The notes under the pieces are model-generated. The model saw nothing but the letters and a program-made list of their open reading frames with translations, was not told the DNA's origin and searched no databases. The position numbers and the translations under genes are program-made. From Myrmaecium sp. VS I D KN 1 (lineage: Eukaryota > Ascomycota > Dothideomycetes > Valsariales > Valsariaceae): DNA of 64,000 nucleotides. This document shows, in pieces, positions 10,196 to 21,651 of the stretch (position 1 is its first letter; the number at the start of each line of letters is the position of its first letter). Location: the NCBI GenBank assembly GCA_019775845.1, contig JADQAV010000015.1, forward strand, positions 992,001-1,056,000. The letters are read 5' to 3'.

Positions 10196-11991
10196 ATGAC
10201 CGAGGACTTGAGTGGGAGGCTAGAGAGGCTAGGTCTCTCTCAGTACCTGGAGGTTCTGGTTGCAGAAGGATTCGACACTTGGCATACGGTGTTAGACATA
10301 ACAGAATCCGACCTGTACGTTGGCCCACTTGGCGATTCACGCAGCAACTGAAGCTAAAAACGACGGATTTTACTTTCGCAGGAATGCTCTCAATTTCAAA
10401 TTAGGTCACCGCAGGGTACGTTCCCCTAGGAAGAAGGATGAGATGGAAGAAGAAACAAGCACTACCCCAGCGCCTACCGGTCCCTCAACATGCACAAGCA
10501 ACTAATGCCACAACAGAAACTCCAAAGGGCGATAGCGGAATATCGGGGTTACCCATGCGATCGTGGTATTGCCCTTGCCTATGGGAAAGCTGGAAGCATA
10601 GATGGGTCGTACCGCAGTGATGATTCCGGTGCGGAAGGAAGCAAGACGAAGCGTAACGAAGCATCTATCCCGACTGCCGGCCCAATTGCGACAAAACGGA
10701 AATACCGGCGTCATCCCAAGGTTTGTTTGTGCTTGCAGATATATTGCAGATACTCGTGAGGCCTGACTGACAGCATTTGGTTAGCCGGATGAGAATGCCC
10801 CTGAGCGACCTCCGTCCGCATATGTAATTTTCTCCAATCGTACGTGGTCGTAACCCCTTGTCTCAGCGTCCAGCAACATTAATGACTTTTATCACTTAGA
10901 GATGCGCGAAGAGCTGAGAGGGCAAGATCTCTCCTTTACCGAGATTGCGAAAACAGTCGGTGAGAAATGGCAGGTCCTTCCACTTGCTCAACGCGAGGCT
11001 TGCGAGAGGCAAGCCAACGAAGCCAAGGAAAGATACTATGCAGAACTTGCGGAGTACAAGAAAACACCGCAGTACGCTCAGTATCAAGCGTATTTGGAGG
11101 ACTTTAAGGCGAAGCATGCCGCCCCTAAACAAGGTAGGAGTTGCAATACCTGCTAAATATGTTACCGAGCTAATCAGAGCAGAGGGAAAACGGTCGAGGC
11201 TGGAGAATGATTCAGCTGCTGCTACCCGCAGCCACAGTCACGACAACATGGAAAAGGCTGCGGCCTCAGTCAGACGTGTGAGCGTAAGCACCGTAGATGT
11301 TCACCACGTCTCTGAACGGCACCGCTCGGGATCGAGTCCGCCTCCGAAATCCTTCGCCAGACCGTTTCCTCTTTCTGTTGCGTCAAAGCCGAACTCGCCA
11401 GCAACTTATTCATACTCAGGCGTCAATTCTCCCAGGGTTGCGGAACGGTATTCGCCAATGTCAGCATCTCCAATGTCCTGTTCCTTCAAAGAGACCTACA
11501 GTGAACATCCTCCACGTCCAAGTAGCGGGCTGATGCCAGAAAGCAGCAACCGACCGTACGAGTCAGCGCCACCTCACTACGCATCCTTTAGCCATTCAAC
11601 CCCACCACCAGCAAATTACAGTGGCCATTATCAAATCGGAATCGACCTTCCATCCAGGCGATCGTACAGGGAGGTAGAGACTTTGCCTTCGTTGAACCAT
11701 GAGGATACTACGTTGTCGTCAGAAAGCACACATAGCGCCCCGGCCGGGACCCAATACCAGGGCTCGCTTCTCCCAGTCGTGGATGCCCCCAAGTCATACC
11801 GGCTGTTGCCCCAGCCTGTCCCCACTGTCGGCGCAACACCGTCACTTTTGAACCAGCGACCGTTGCAAGCCGTTTCGTTAACATTACAACAGCACGATTC
11901 GCGTCCGGCTTCATCGCTCGCAGCATTGTTGCGAGCTGGTGAATTGGCCGGGGATATAGATCATCAAGGCGGTGAAAAGGCACCGCCTTGA
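10196..11991 (+). CDS. SAM-domain plus HMG-box DNA-binding regulator
   Basis: Exons 10196-10314, 10382-10415, 10517-10720, 10785-10839, 10900-11133 and about 11183-11991 give about 484 residues; all joins keep frame (the last 3' splice site could be 3 nt upstream). Residues 1-51 form a SAM domain: LERLGLSQYLEVLVAEGF, then ITESDL joined across intron 1 to NALNFKLGHRR. Residues about 125-205 form an HMG box: RPPSAYVIFSNQMREEL, EIAKTVGEKWQ, and KERYYAELAEYKK. The C-terminal 260 residues are Ser/Pro/His-rich and look disordered. HMG-box proteins of this class (MATA_HMG type) bind and bend DNA and several act in mating and development in ascomycetes; the exact role here is unknown. An in-frame ATG at 10130 would add 22 residues, but the SAM register favours 10196. 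The unusually long pyrimidine-rich leader and upstream short frames suggest translational or promoter control. Confidence 0.85.
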
Positions 11992-12889
11992 TAGGTGGAT
12001 CTCGCAATGTATTGCCTGAGTCATATATAGTGACTGATTGGATCAGGCATACTCGATCGAGGCAGAATCAACCAGGTACATGTTAGGTCCTCCGGCCTTG
12101 CTGGTCTTTCGGCAGGGAGGTTGCGAGTAATAAGTCGAGGGATGGTCGGCTTGATACAAAGGATCTTTTCGGCGTCCCACGAGCACGTGCCATCTCGTGT
12201 AGCAGGCGGAGCCGCCCAGACCGTGGGCCCAGGCACGAAATCGGACAACCGAAAGATGTTGGCAGTCCGGGAGATGGTTTTCTAGCTTTCGTCTCCTGAA
12301 TCGCGGCTTCCCATGGAGGCGCCCACCAACGATTCATCCCTTGGCCTAGGCTGATGTTCGAATGCAACGAAGTCATGTAATTTGAGGATCTTCCTTCATC
12401 CGTTGCTGTACCCATCTATTCGACGCTGACGTGGTAAGTGCCCCAGCAACCAGACTGTGATTTCCTCGTGATTTGAGATGTCTGATCGCGTCATCACTTC
12501 CTGATCAACTATTTTCATCATTTCCACGGTGACGATCATAACAGGTTATGTTCGGTAGCCCTCGAAATGGCTCATGGCGTGTAAGGCTACCGCACCCCGG
12601 CAATTGAAGAAAGAATTGGTTGGTGGAGGATTTCAGCAGCCTGGACTCTGCGTATTGAGACAGTGAAGTGATTCCCCAGCACGTCCTGCAGGGGAGCTAT
12701 GATACATACATAGTTTTTGGAAACACCAAGATATGGAGTTTCAAAGAGGGGTATACATCCGGTAATGAGAAATTCATGTTTCGCCAAGTGAACATGCCAG
12801 GCGTAGAACTTCCACCACCTTTTGTCCGGGTCCCTTACCGATCCCGGACTGTTACGCTTAGCATCTCGGGCCATCATTCACGGCGAACG
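11992..12889. other. convergent intergenic region
   Basis: About 900 bp between the 3' ends of the HMG-box gene (plus) and sad1 (minus). Frames such as 12083-12415 minus have no domain and no homologue I recognise. I see nothing beyond probable 3' untranslated sequence. Confidence 0.5.
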
Positions 12890-14542
12890 CTAGGAGGCCT
12901 TAGCCTTGTTGGCACCGCCCGCCGGCTTTCTCCTCTCCCAGACTTGCACGTAACTTTCCTTGGTGAAAAGGGTCTCGGCTCGTTCTTTTTCCACGAAAAG
13001 ATCCTGCACCCCCCACCATTCATCCCTGGCCTTCTCTTTCAGCTGCACCCGCCACACCTTGCGCTCCTGTTCTCCTTCTACGCTGTCATCCCGGGTCCTC
13101 ACCGCCTCGTGCGTGATGTTCGCCACCAAGTCATACCAGATCGGTTCGCCTGGGGGGAAGAGCTCCGGGTTCGGTTCCACGAACGGAGCCATGTCCAGAG
13201 AGCGGGTGGGGAATGTGACGATGGTGGGGTTGCGCTCAGAGACGAACTTGTTCGTGCTAAATCGCTTGATGTGAAACAGGAGATACGGCGGGAGGGGATG
13301 GAGCAGACGATATCGCAGTCGCGTGTTGAGACGCTCTTGCGCCAGAATGCCGTTATACTTACCCAAAATCGTTGTCAGAGGCACCTGTGGGATGATGTTC
13401 CTATCGAGCTCATCCTGGAACAGCGGCGCCGGAGGTAGGTCCAGGGTTAAAATCATAAACTTCTTCGTGGCGGTCTGGATGTCGGCATCCTCAAATCGCA
13501 GCCGATCGCCAGCATCGGCGCGCGCAGTGATTTGCTGAGACTCAACCTTGAATGTCCCTTGGAAGATCTTCTGGATGATGCTGCTGCCGGGTTTGGTCTT
13601 GGAGCCGCCCAGGGCCAGATGTAAGTTGTTGAGAAACCACGAGAGGAAGTCGACCGGGTCGGACTGCTCGGTCAGGGTGAAGCGCTTGGAGGAACGGAGC
13701 GCAATCTCTTGGAGAAGCTCGTGCGGAGAAACGTGAGCTTTGAACGCGCGGGGATTCCAGATCTTCCGAACTAGGATTCCAAACCTCTGGGCGAGCTGCG
13801 GTCTGGAGGACAGATCCTCGAGCATGAAGAAATTTCGCAGTGGAGATACGTGGGCCAGAGCGTGGCAGACGACGTTGAAATAATCGTTCGCTTTGATATT
13901 GTTCATGCCAATGAATCCGGGAATGTACTTTCGCCCTGACAAGTCCCATGCCGTTTGTGGCTTTTTGTCTAGTGCCAATACTTCAGTTTTTGGGAGCCTA
14001 GGATCCACGACGAACTTGATATCTTCCAGTGATTTGTTGACGACTTCATAGCCCTCTGGGAGCACATAGACTTTCTTGGTCTCCATGTTAATGTATACGT
14101 GGTGCCCTTCTTCCAAGGCGTGAAAGTAAGCTTGAGACTTTGGTCCACGTCCCTGGTAATACTTGCCACACACCAGACATGCATAGACATTAATATTAGA
14201 AAGAGTCACGGAGCAAAGCTTCTCAAAATCGAAGTCGAGCACAAGGCGATTGATGGTGTCCAGGTAAAGGTCGGAATAACCCTTCACAGGTGCCTGTTGT
14301 CGGGCTGGTCTCGCCACGGCAGATTCTTCCTCACCGTCTTCGACAAACCCGGTCTCCTCCAGCTCTTGATGCATCTCTTCTCCCGCTTCAGCTATACCAG
14401 CTGTATCATTGTCCGCGCTTCCCTCATCGAGTGGTGGATCTGGGAGCGAGTCGGTCGCATGTTCGACGCGAGCTTTCTTCGAGGCAGGTGACTCGGAAAG
14501 CAGCGTCAAATCGGTCTGCTCGGACGCGCGCCTCTTAGCCAT
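12890..14542 (-). CDS. sad1: U4/U6.U5 tri-snRNP-associated protein 2 (Sad1/USP39 family)
   Basis: Intronless, 550 residues, ATG at 14542. After an acidic, low-complexity N-terminus (about 90 residues with a basic KKAR patch), residues about 95-175 form a UBP-type zinc finger: the CSVTLSNINVYACLVCGKYY segment supplies Cys ligands and HALEEGHHVYI supplies His ligands. The rest is a ubiquitin-specific-protease fold. In place of the catalytic Cys box of an active protease it reads GMNNIKANDYFNVVCHAL (near residue 214), with Asn-Asp where USPs have Asn-x-x-Cys, so it should be inactive, as in yeast Sad1 and human USP39. The family holds the tri-snRNP together during spliceosome assembly and is needed for addition of U4/U6.U5 to the pre-spliceosome. 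It shares a 313-bp divergent promoter region with cct2. Confidence 0.95.
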   Translation of the reverse strand: MAKRRASEQTDLTLLSESPASKKARVEHATDSLPDPPLDEGSADNDTAGIAEAGEEMHQELEETGFVEDGEEESAVARPARQQAPVKGYSDLYLDTINRLVLDFDFEKLCSVTLSNINVYACLVCGKYYQGRGPKSQAYFHALEEGHHVYINMETKKVYVLPEGYEVVNKSLEDIKFVVDPRLPKTEVLALDKKPQTAWDLSGRKYIPGFIGMNNIKANDYFNVVCHALAHVSPLRNFFMLEDLSSRPQLAQRFGILVRKIWNPRAFKAHVSPHELLQEIALRSSKRFTLTEQSDPVDFLSWFLNNLHLALGGSKTKPGSSIIQKIFQGTFKVESQQITARADAGDRLRFEDADIQTATKKFMILTLDLPPAPLFQDELDRNIIPQVPLTTILGKYNGILAQERLNTRLRYRLLHPLPPYLLFHIKRFSTNKFVSERNPTIVTFPTRSLDMAPFVEPNPELFPPGEPIWYDLVANITHEAVRTRDDSVEGEQERKVWRVQLKEKARDEWWGVQDLFVEKERAETLFTKESYVQVWERRKPAGGANKAKAS

Positions 14543-14855
14543 GAAGAGAAATAGTCTGCGCTGTATGTGTTTCTCGGAATATGACGCGAAACCGTCGACG
14601 GGATAGAATTGTTATCGCGGTTCCCCTGTAACACTGTTACTAGTAAGTAGTACTCCAATAGTAGTAAACGACTGAACTTGCCTGAGGTTGGAGCTGCTGC
14701 TGATAGCTCTGGGCTTGGCGGGGGAAAACGATGCAAACATCCCCGTCAGAAAAAGTCCCCCCCCTCCAATCTAGAGCTAAGAGCAAAGGCACGCCTACAG
14801 GACGATTCCCCGCTCAGAAAGCTCAGTCAATCCAGAACGTCCGAGCATCATCACC
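14543..14855. promoter_or_regulatory. bidirectional promoter region of sad1 and cct2
   Basis: Only 313 bp separate the ATG of sad1 (minus) from the ATG of cct2 (plus), so both promoters and leaders must be within it. It contains AGTAGTACT-type words near 14642-14668 but no clear TATA box. Shared control is an inference from spacing alone. Confidence 0.55.
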
Positions 14856-16620
14856 ATGGTACTGTCACTTTCGTTCAGGCGTTTTCACGAGTCACAGCTG
14901 ACCCCCGCTTCCTAGTCCTACCAAAACCCTACACAAATCTTCGCCGAGGATGTCACAGAAGAGAAGGGAGAGAACGCGCGCCTTTCGGCCTTCGTCGGTG
15001 CAATCGCCGTGGGAGATCTGGTGAAGAGCACTCTGGGTCCCAAGGGCATGGATAAAATTCTGCAGTCGGCGTAGGTGCGCCTGGTCCGCGGACGTTGGAT
15101 TCGAGCTAACAGAGGATTGTTCAGTTCCACCGGAGAAATCATGGTCACAAATGATGGCGCCACGATCCTGAAGTCCATCGCCTTAGACAACGCTGCCGCC
15201 AAGGTTCTCGTGAACATATCGAAGGTGCAGGACGACGAAGTCGGTGATGGAACCACATCCGTCACAGTCCTCGCTGCGGAGCTCCTGCGCGAAGCCGAAC
15301 ATCTCGTCAACCAGAAAATCCACCCCCAGACGATCATCGAGGGCTACCGGATAGCCAGCAAAGCCGCTCTCCAGGCCTTGAGCAATGAGGCCATAGACAA
15401 CAGCAACGATCCAGAGAAATTCAGAAAAGACCTAGTAGCCATAGCTCGAACAACCTTGAGTTCTAAGGTGCTGAGTCAGGATCGGGAGCAGTTTGCGGAG
15501 CTAGCTGTGGATGCTGTTCTGCGGATGAAGGGCTCCACGGACCTTTCGCACATTCAGATTATCAAGAAAGCCGGCGGAAAGTTGAAAGATTCGTATCTGG
15601 ACGATGGCTTCATCCTAGACAAGAAATTCGGCGTCAACCAGCCCAAGCGCATCGAAAACGCAAAAATCCTGGTGGCGAATACGGCAATGGATACAGACAA
15701 AATCAAGATCTTCGGAGCACGAGTCAAGGTTGACTCTACAGGAAAACTCGCCGAGCTCGAAAAGGCTGAAAGGGAGAAGATGAAGGCGAAGGTGGACAGG
15801 ATTAAGGCCCACGGCATCAACTGCTTTGTGAACCGACAGCTTATCTATAACTGGCCTGAGCAATTATTTGCCGACGCAGGCATTTGCTCAATCGAGCATG
15901 CCGACTTCGATGGCGTGGAGCGACTCGCCCTGGTCACTGGGGGTGAAATTACTTCTACATTCGACCATCCGGAAAATGTCAAACTTGGGCATTGTGATCT
16001 TATAGAAGAGGTCATTATTGGCGAGGATACATTGATCCGATTCTCCGGTGTCGCAGCTGGCAGGGCTTGTACCATCGTCCTAAGAGGTGCCACCGAGCAA
16101 CTGCTCGATGAGGCTGAGCGATCCTTACATGATGCTTTGGCTGTGCTTTCACAAACCGTCAAGGAACCTAAAGTCACACTTGGTGGCGGATGTGCCGAGA
16201 TGGTAATGGCCAAGGCTGTAGACCAGGCTGCCCAAAACATTGCCGGGAAGAAGGCTATTGCGGTGGACTCCTTTGCTAAAGCTCTGCGACAACTCCCCAC
16301 CATCCTGGCCGACAACGCCGGGTTCGACTCGAGCGATCTCGTTACGAGGCTACGGAAGGCAGTATATTCCGGCATGACCACCTCCGGCTTGGATCTGTTG
16401 ACTCCAGGAGGCGGTATTGCGGACATGAGGGAGTTGGGTGTAGTGGAGAGTTATAAGCTCAAGCGCGCTGTTGTGTCTTCGGCTTCCGAAGCTGCTGAGG
16501 TCTGCCAACGCCCCGGATTCCCCCGAAGAACTCGTCAAATGCTAACTTTATAAAATGTAGCTGCTCCTCCGGGTTGACAACATCATTCGTAGCGCGCCGC
16601 GGAAGAGGGAGCGGATGTAG
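14856..16620 (+). CDS. cct2: T-complex protein 1 subunit beta (CCT2)
   Basis: Exons 14856-14858 (only the ATG), 14916-15070, 15125-16499 and 16561-16620 give 530 residues, the normal size for CCT beta. The protein starts [20 protein letters not shown] and carries the group II chaperonin signatures [24 protein letters not shown] and [12 protein letters not shown]; the Asp of GDGTT is the ATP-hydrolysis residue. The last exon reads [15 protein letters not shown], the conserved C-terminal equatorial segment; the intron before it (16500-16560) has a GCTAACT branch site. CCT2 is one of eight subunits of the cytosolic TRiC/CCT ring that folds actin, tubulin and WD-repeat proteins. The ATG-only first coding exon is supported by the in-frame stop just upstream of TCCTAC and by the good CACCATG|GTACTG junction. 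Confidence 0.94.
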
Positions 16621-17180
16621 TGATCTCTTAGCCCACCAGCACTCAGCAAACATCACAATGCTGTGTAGTTGGTCATGAATCCTACACATCTACACAAAAG
16701 AAATGCATCAGACTCGCCGAGTTGCGAGGTCATCACCTCACACCGCGTGGTTGTCCTTGATTTCTTAAGGCTAAATAGATGAAGAGGCGGTATGGCTAAT
16801 GAATTTATTGTTGCGGTCATGCTGGGCCTCATGCTGGGCCACATTTTCCCCCTACAGGGCCACATAACAGTACAGTAGCTAAGGTGAAGTTCCTGAAGTT
16901 ATATTAATACGGAGCATCTTCTCGTGACTCTTGGCGCATTCGGTATTGGACCCCGTTGAGATGCAGTGGCTGTGTATGGAACCCCACAGGACCGGCCCGG
17001 ATTCCGAGTACTTCCCACACCACCTCGCGTCCTTATCCCCTTACACCGTCTCGTTCCCAAGCTATTGTTGCCATCCCTTCCATCATCGCCATCATCATTC
17101 CTGTGGACTCCCTCTTATGCGGCATGGACGCATACTCCCTGGCCTAGAAAAGGCTCGGTCTCTTTACCCTTCAGTTTACC
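16621..17180. promoter_or_regulatory. intergenic region upstream of ireA
   Basis: About 560 bp between the cct2 stop and the ireA start, same strand. A near-duplicate GCTGGGCC pair occurs at about 16820-16842, and a TACAGTA word at 16871-16877. From about 17000 the plus strand turns C/T-rich, as expected for the ireA leader. No separate gene seen. Confidence 0.45.
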
Positions 17181-20100
17181 ATGGCCCGCCGTTGCCCGCC
17201 TGGCATCGGGCCTGTCATCGCACTCTTACTGGTAATTCGACTCATAGCGGCAGCTCAGCAGCAGCAACCGCCCGCAAGTAGCATCCACCGTTCGTCGCGT
17301 CAAACTGCGTATATCGATACGGCCATACATGGAAATGAACACACTATTGGTCCACCTCATGCCCGTGGACTCACCAAGCGTGAACAGCAACTATCACCAT
17401 CATCCCAGAATGAGCGCGCCATTGCTACCTTCGTTTCGGCTCCAGTAGTCCCCGAGGCTGCTGTACGAGCACCTTCTGCAAGATCTGCTGCCGGTCCGTC
17501 TGGTGGGATCCAGTCGCGACCTCGTGCGCGGTCTTTGCAGGATTGGGAAGTCGAGGATTTTGTTCTATTGGCGACCGTTGATGGTTACATACACGCAAGA
17601 GATAGGAATAATGGCAAGGAGAGATGGAGCTTCTACGTTGGTCGGCCGATGGTAGAGACAATCTACCATAACCAGAAGTCAGACTCGATGGGCTCGATGA
17701 ATGATGCTGCTTATCTATGGATCGTGGAACCTACGCAGCATGGTCACCTCTATCTTTACTCCCCGGAAACCCCACATATAGGCGTTCACAAGGTTGGATT
17801 GACAGTCAAGCAATTGGCCGAGGACCTTTCTCCGTACGCCAGCGATGATCCACCAGTTGTATACACCGCCGAAAAAAGGACTACGCTTTACACTCTGGAT
17901 GCTCGAACAGGGTATGTTCTGAAACGGTTCAGTTCCGGTGGTTCCACAGTATTCAACGATGCAAGCTGTGAGCATATCAATGAGTTTGCCGAAAGGGAGA
18001 AGCTCGAATGCAAAGGTACCATAACTATCGGACAAACTGAGTACGAGGTGACTATCCAGAATCGGGAGACTAGCGAGCCTATCTGCACGATCAGGTATTT
18101 TGAATGGAGTCCGAACGTGAGGGACAAAGACCTTCAGGCGCAGTATGAGGAGACAATGGACAAGAAGTATGTCCTCAGCCGGTTTGACGGCACGATATAT
18201 GGGATGGATCACGGGTCCAACCGCAATCGCAAGCTCCAAGTTCCCATCTATACGTGGAAATTCTCCTCCCCTGTCGTTCGTGTTTTCGATGTAGCACGGC
18301 CGTTTGAAGATGACTCAGGGGATCCCTCACTCATTGTTCTGCCGCAACCGGTTGGGCCTATCAACAGCATGGATGTCCAAGGAGACCTAGATGCCATATG
18401 GGTGAACCGTACAGATACTGGAAGCTGGTATGCTATGTCAGAGTCATTTTATCCCACGGTTACGGACGGCGCACAGAAAGCTGGTTGTTATGACTGGAAG
18501 TTCAACGAGAATACAGATGGATTCGAGACCCTTGAGCCTTCAAGTCTGGACATCGTCGGGGTACATTCCCTTAAGGATGTCGATTTCTATCCTGAGGAGA
18601 GTTACCTTGCGATCTCTGGTCCAACCGGCGCTTTGGCTCCAATGATAGATGTTGTTCACGAAGAATTGCCCAAGTCTACTCAGCTGATAGGACCTTCAGC
18701 GCCTAAATCTTCCAGCCTCTCCAATATCACCGGGTTGCTCACCAGTCCCCTCAGCATGCTTTTCTACCTCCTATTCTTCACCTCGCTAGGCTGGTTCGGA
18801 TCCGATTTCTTGAAGAAGGCAAGATCGATACAACAGGTCGCATCGGCGCCTGAATTCGAAAAAAATAAGCCTCAGGACCATCCTCCAATCGAGCCGAGGC
18901 GCGTGCGGTTCGAGACCCTAGAGGAACACAGTCATATCATTGAAGCAAAAGAACCTCCTAAGGATAATGTCGCCCCGGACGAGATGAGTCTTTCGCCTGC
19001 CGATTCTGCCCCTACACCCGGAGAAGAGCCCATAAATGGTGCGGATACCCCAAAGAAAAAGAAGGCCCACCGTGGTCAGCGAGGGGGCAGAAAGCGAAAG
19101 AAGAATCTCAAGACCGAAACCAACGACGGAGAAAATGAAGACATCAATAGGATCGTCCAAGTCGCTAAGGAAATCGGCCAAGACCAGACGCTGCAGCCTG
19201 ATCAAATCAATATCGACGTCCAAAATGTTGCTGATCCATCATCTGGGATCATCCAGCTCGGGAAACTGACCATAAACACCGATCGAGTCATTGGCAATGG
19301 TAGTGGCGGTACATTCGTGTTTGAGGGGAAATGGAAAGAGCGAGATGTCGCTGTCAAGCGTATGCTTCCACAGTATTTTGGGCTTGCTGAACAGGAGGTT
19401 ACGCTGTTGCAACAAAGCGACCTACATCCCAATGTGATCCGCTACTTTGATGACGAGAGGGATCAAAACTTCCTTTATATCGCCGTCGAATTATGCCAAG
19501 CCAGCCTCTTCGATCTTTACCATGACGGACAACGGGAAGAGTTTCTATCTGAGAACCATTTGCGCTTGGTAAATGAGATCAACGCCGATATCAGGCGGGC
19601 GCTCTACCAATTGGCGGCAGGATTAAACCATCTTCACAGCCTCAGGATCATCCATAGGGATATCAAGCCGCAGAACATTCTGATTGCTTACCCTCAAAAA
19701 AACCAGAATAGTGGACCTCGTCTTGTTATCTCGGATTTTGGTCTTTGTAAGACCCTTCCTGACAACGTGAGCACCCTGGCTGGCACAACTGGCACCGCGG
19801 GGACGATTGGTTGGAAGGCTCCCGAGTTGATTTTGCAGCCGAAGGAATGTGAGAGTCGTAACACTTCGAGTCTCCCTAGCAGAGATTCTTCAAGCTCGGG
19901 TGATCCCGTCTCTCAGGGGGTCAAACGAGCCGTCGACATATTCTCTCTTGGCTGTGTGTTCTTCTACGTTTTGACCAACGGTTCGCATCCCTTCGACGAC
20001 GCCGAGGGATGGATGCAACTTCGCGAGCTCAACATCAAGAAAAACAAGCCGAACCTCGACCGCCTTTCAAATATGGGTGAAGGTTCAGAAGAGCCGGTGA

Positions 20101-20670
20101 GCCTGATAAAATGGATGCTATCGAACAGACCGGAAGATCGGTAAGGCACCTTCCAAGGACCATAACTATCCCTGGTGAACCTAAGCTAACTCGGAAATAT
20201 GCAGACCGACCGCCAAGCAGGTGATGCAACACCCTTTTTTCTGGACCTCTGAAAAGCGGCTCAACTTCCTCTGTGATGTGTCGGATCACTGGGAGCGAGA
20301 GCCACGGGACCCTCCTAGTCATAACCTGAGTCGGCTCGAGTCCTATGCCGAGACGATCATCGGGGCACACCCTCACGCCAACTTCCTTGCGAAGCTGGAC
20401 AAGAAGTTCATCGACAGCCTCGGCAGGCAGCGGAAATACAGCGGCGATAGGTTACTGGATCTGCTCAGGGCGCTCCGGAACAAGAAGAACCACTACGAGG
20501 ACATGGAAGAGAGCGTGAAGATCAAAGTTGGGCCGTTACCCGAAGGGTATCTGAGTTACTGGACCACGCGTTTCCCGAAGTTGCTCATGGCCTGCTATGA
20601 ATGTGTACTGGAGTGCGACTTACAGGGGGAGCCTAGATTCCGGCCGTACTTTAGCGGTGACGAGCAATGA
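17181..20670 (+). CDS. ireA: ER stress sensor kinase/endoribonuclease Ire1
   Basis: Two exons, 17181-20140 and 20205-20670, give 1,141 residues. Residues 1-24 are a signal peptide (IALLLVIRLIAAA). The luminal sensor domain runs from about 110 (DFVLLATVDGYIHARDRNNG) to 500; a membrane helix lies near 520-540 (MLFYLLFFTSLGWFG); a Lys/Arg-rich linker follows. The kinase begins near 695 with GNGSGGTF, has the ATP lysine in VAVKRM, HRDIKPQNIL near 824 and DFGLCK near 851, then an insert rich in Ser before VKRAVDIFSLGC. The KEN RNase domain fills the C-terminus, with LRNKKNHYEDM holding the Arg, Asn and His that align with yeast catalytic residues. Ire1 senses unfolded proteins, and in filamentous fungi splices the hacA mRNA by an unconventional cut; hacA is not in this window. 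Confidence 0.96.
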
Positions 20671-21651
20671 TGTTTGTTGTTTTGTAGTGTCAAGATGTGT
20701 GGGCGTGTCTTCCACGGTAGATGAATGTAAGGGGAGGTCTGGGAAAAAGTTTTCTCAACGCTTAATACGATGTTGTTTCCCTAATATCCTAGCCAGGCCA
20801 GCTGTTCAGCTCTACTCTGCGCTCGTCTAATTTAGCCTTCGCCATCCCAGGCATCCGCTTTGGAGTGTGCGGCGTCTGTTCATCCCCGTGTTTCACCGAG
20901 TGTTGTCTGAGTCGTTTGTGCATGGGGTGGATCGCGACTTGCTTTCCGCCTACATGTTGCTCGTATGAAAGACCACTCCTCCAGCGCGTCACATAAGAAT
21001 GTACCCGAGTCACATATATTCGGAAGGGGGGGTGGAGGAGGAAAGAGAAAGAGGAGGACAACAGGTGGGGAAAAGCGAGCGTCTCCTCTTAGTACTCTCG
21101 CGGTCTGTCATATGCCGTGTTTCGAAAGTGCTTTGGTATACACTAGTAGGAGTATAGTAGTAGGTAGGTACAGAACGTCTAGGTAAATATCATACATCGG
21201 TGTCCCCGGTTCCCCGACCGGCTGCTCCCCACCTCTCCCCGTCCCCCCTTCCTTTTTTTTCGCAAGTACCTACAGTGTCCATCATGCGGTAACAAGAATT
21301 CATGTCAAACCCGCGTCTCGTCGCCCGGTGCCAGGTGGTAGTTGTACAACATGTGAGCAGCCCTCTCTCCTCTCCCGGCTCCGTTTAGCTTCTTCTTTCC
21401 TCATCCCCCCCTCTTGCCTCTCTGATCATCCCCATTTTGGGAAATCCATCGGCTTCCTTCACGCTATTGGGTGAGGAGACGGTAGACAGATCGGCACGAC
21501 ACACCGTGTTCGCCCCTCGAACCCCTCTCGAGCCCCCCCTAACCACCACAACTCAGCCAACTAGCCTAGAGCAAACATATCTCTCCCGCCCGTCGCCGAA
21601 AATACCATCGACCGTCCCATTTCTTTTCGTCGATCGTGATCGTTTTCTCGC
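20671..21651. other. convergent intergenic region
   Basis: About 980 bp between the ireA stop and the stop of the minus-strand mitochondrial ribosomal protein gene. It includes a purine-rich run near 21030-21065 and C/T-rich runs near 21225-21260 and 21360-21425. No frame looks like a real protein. Confidence 0.45.
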
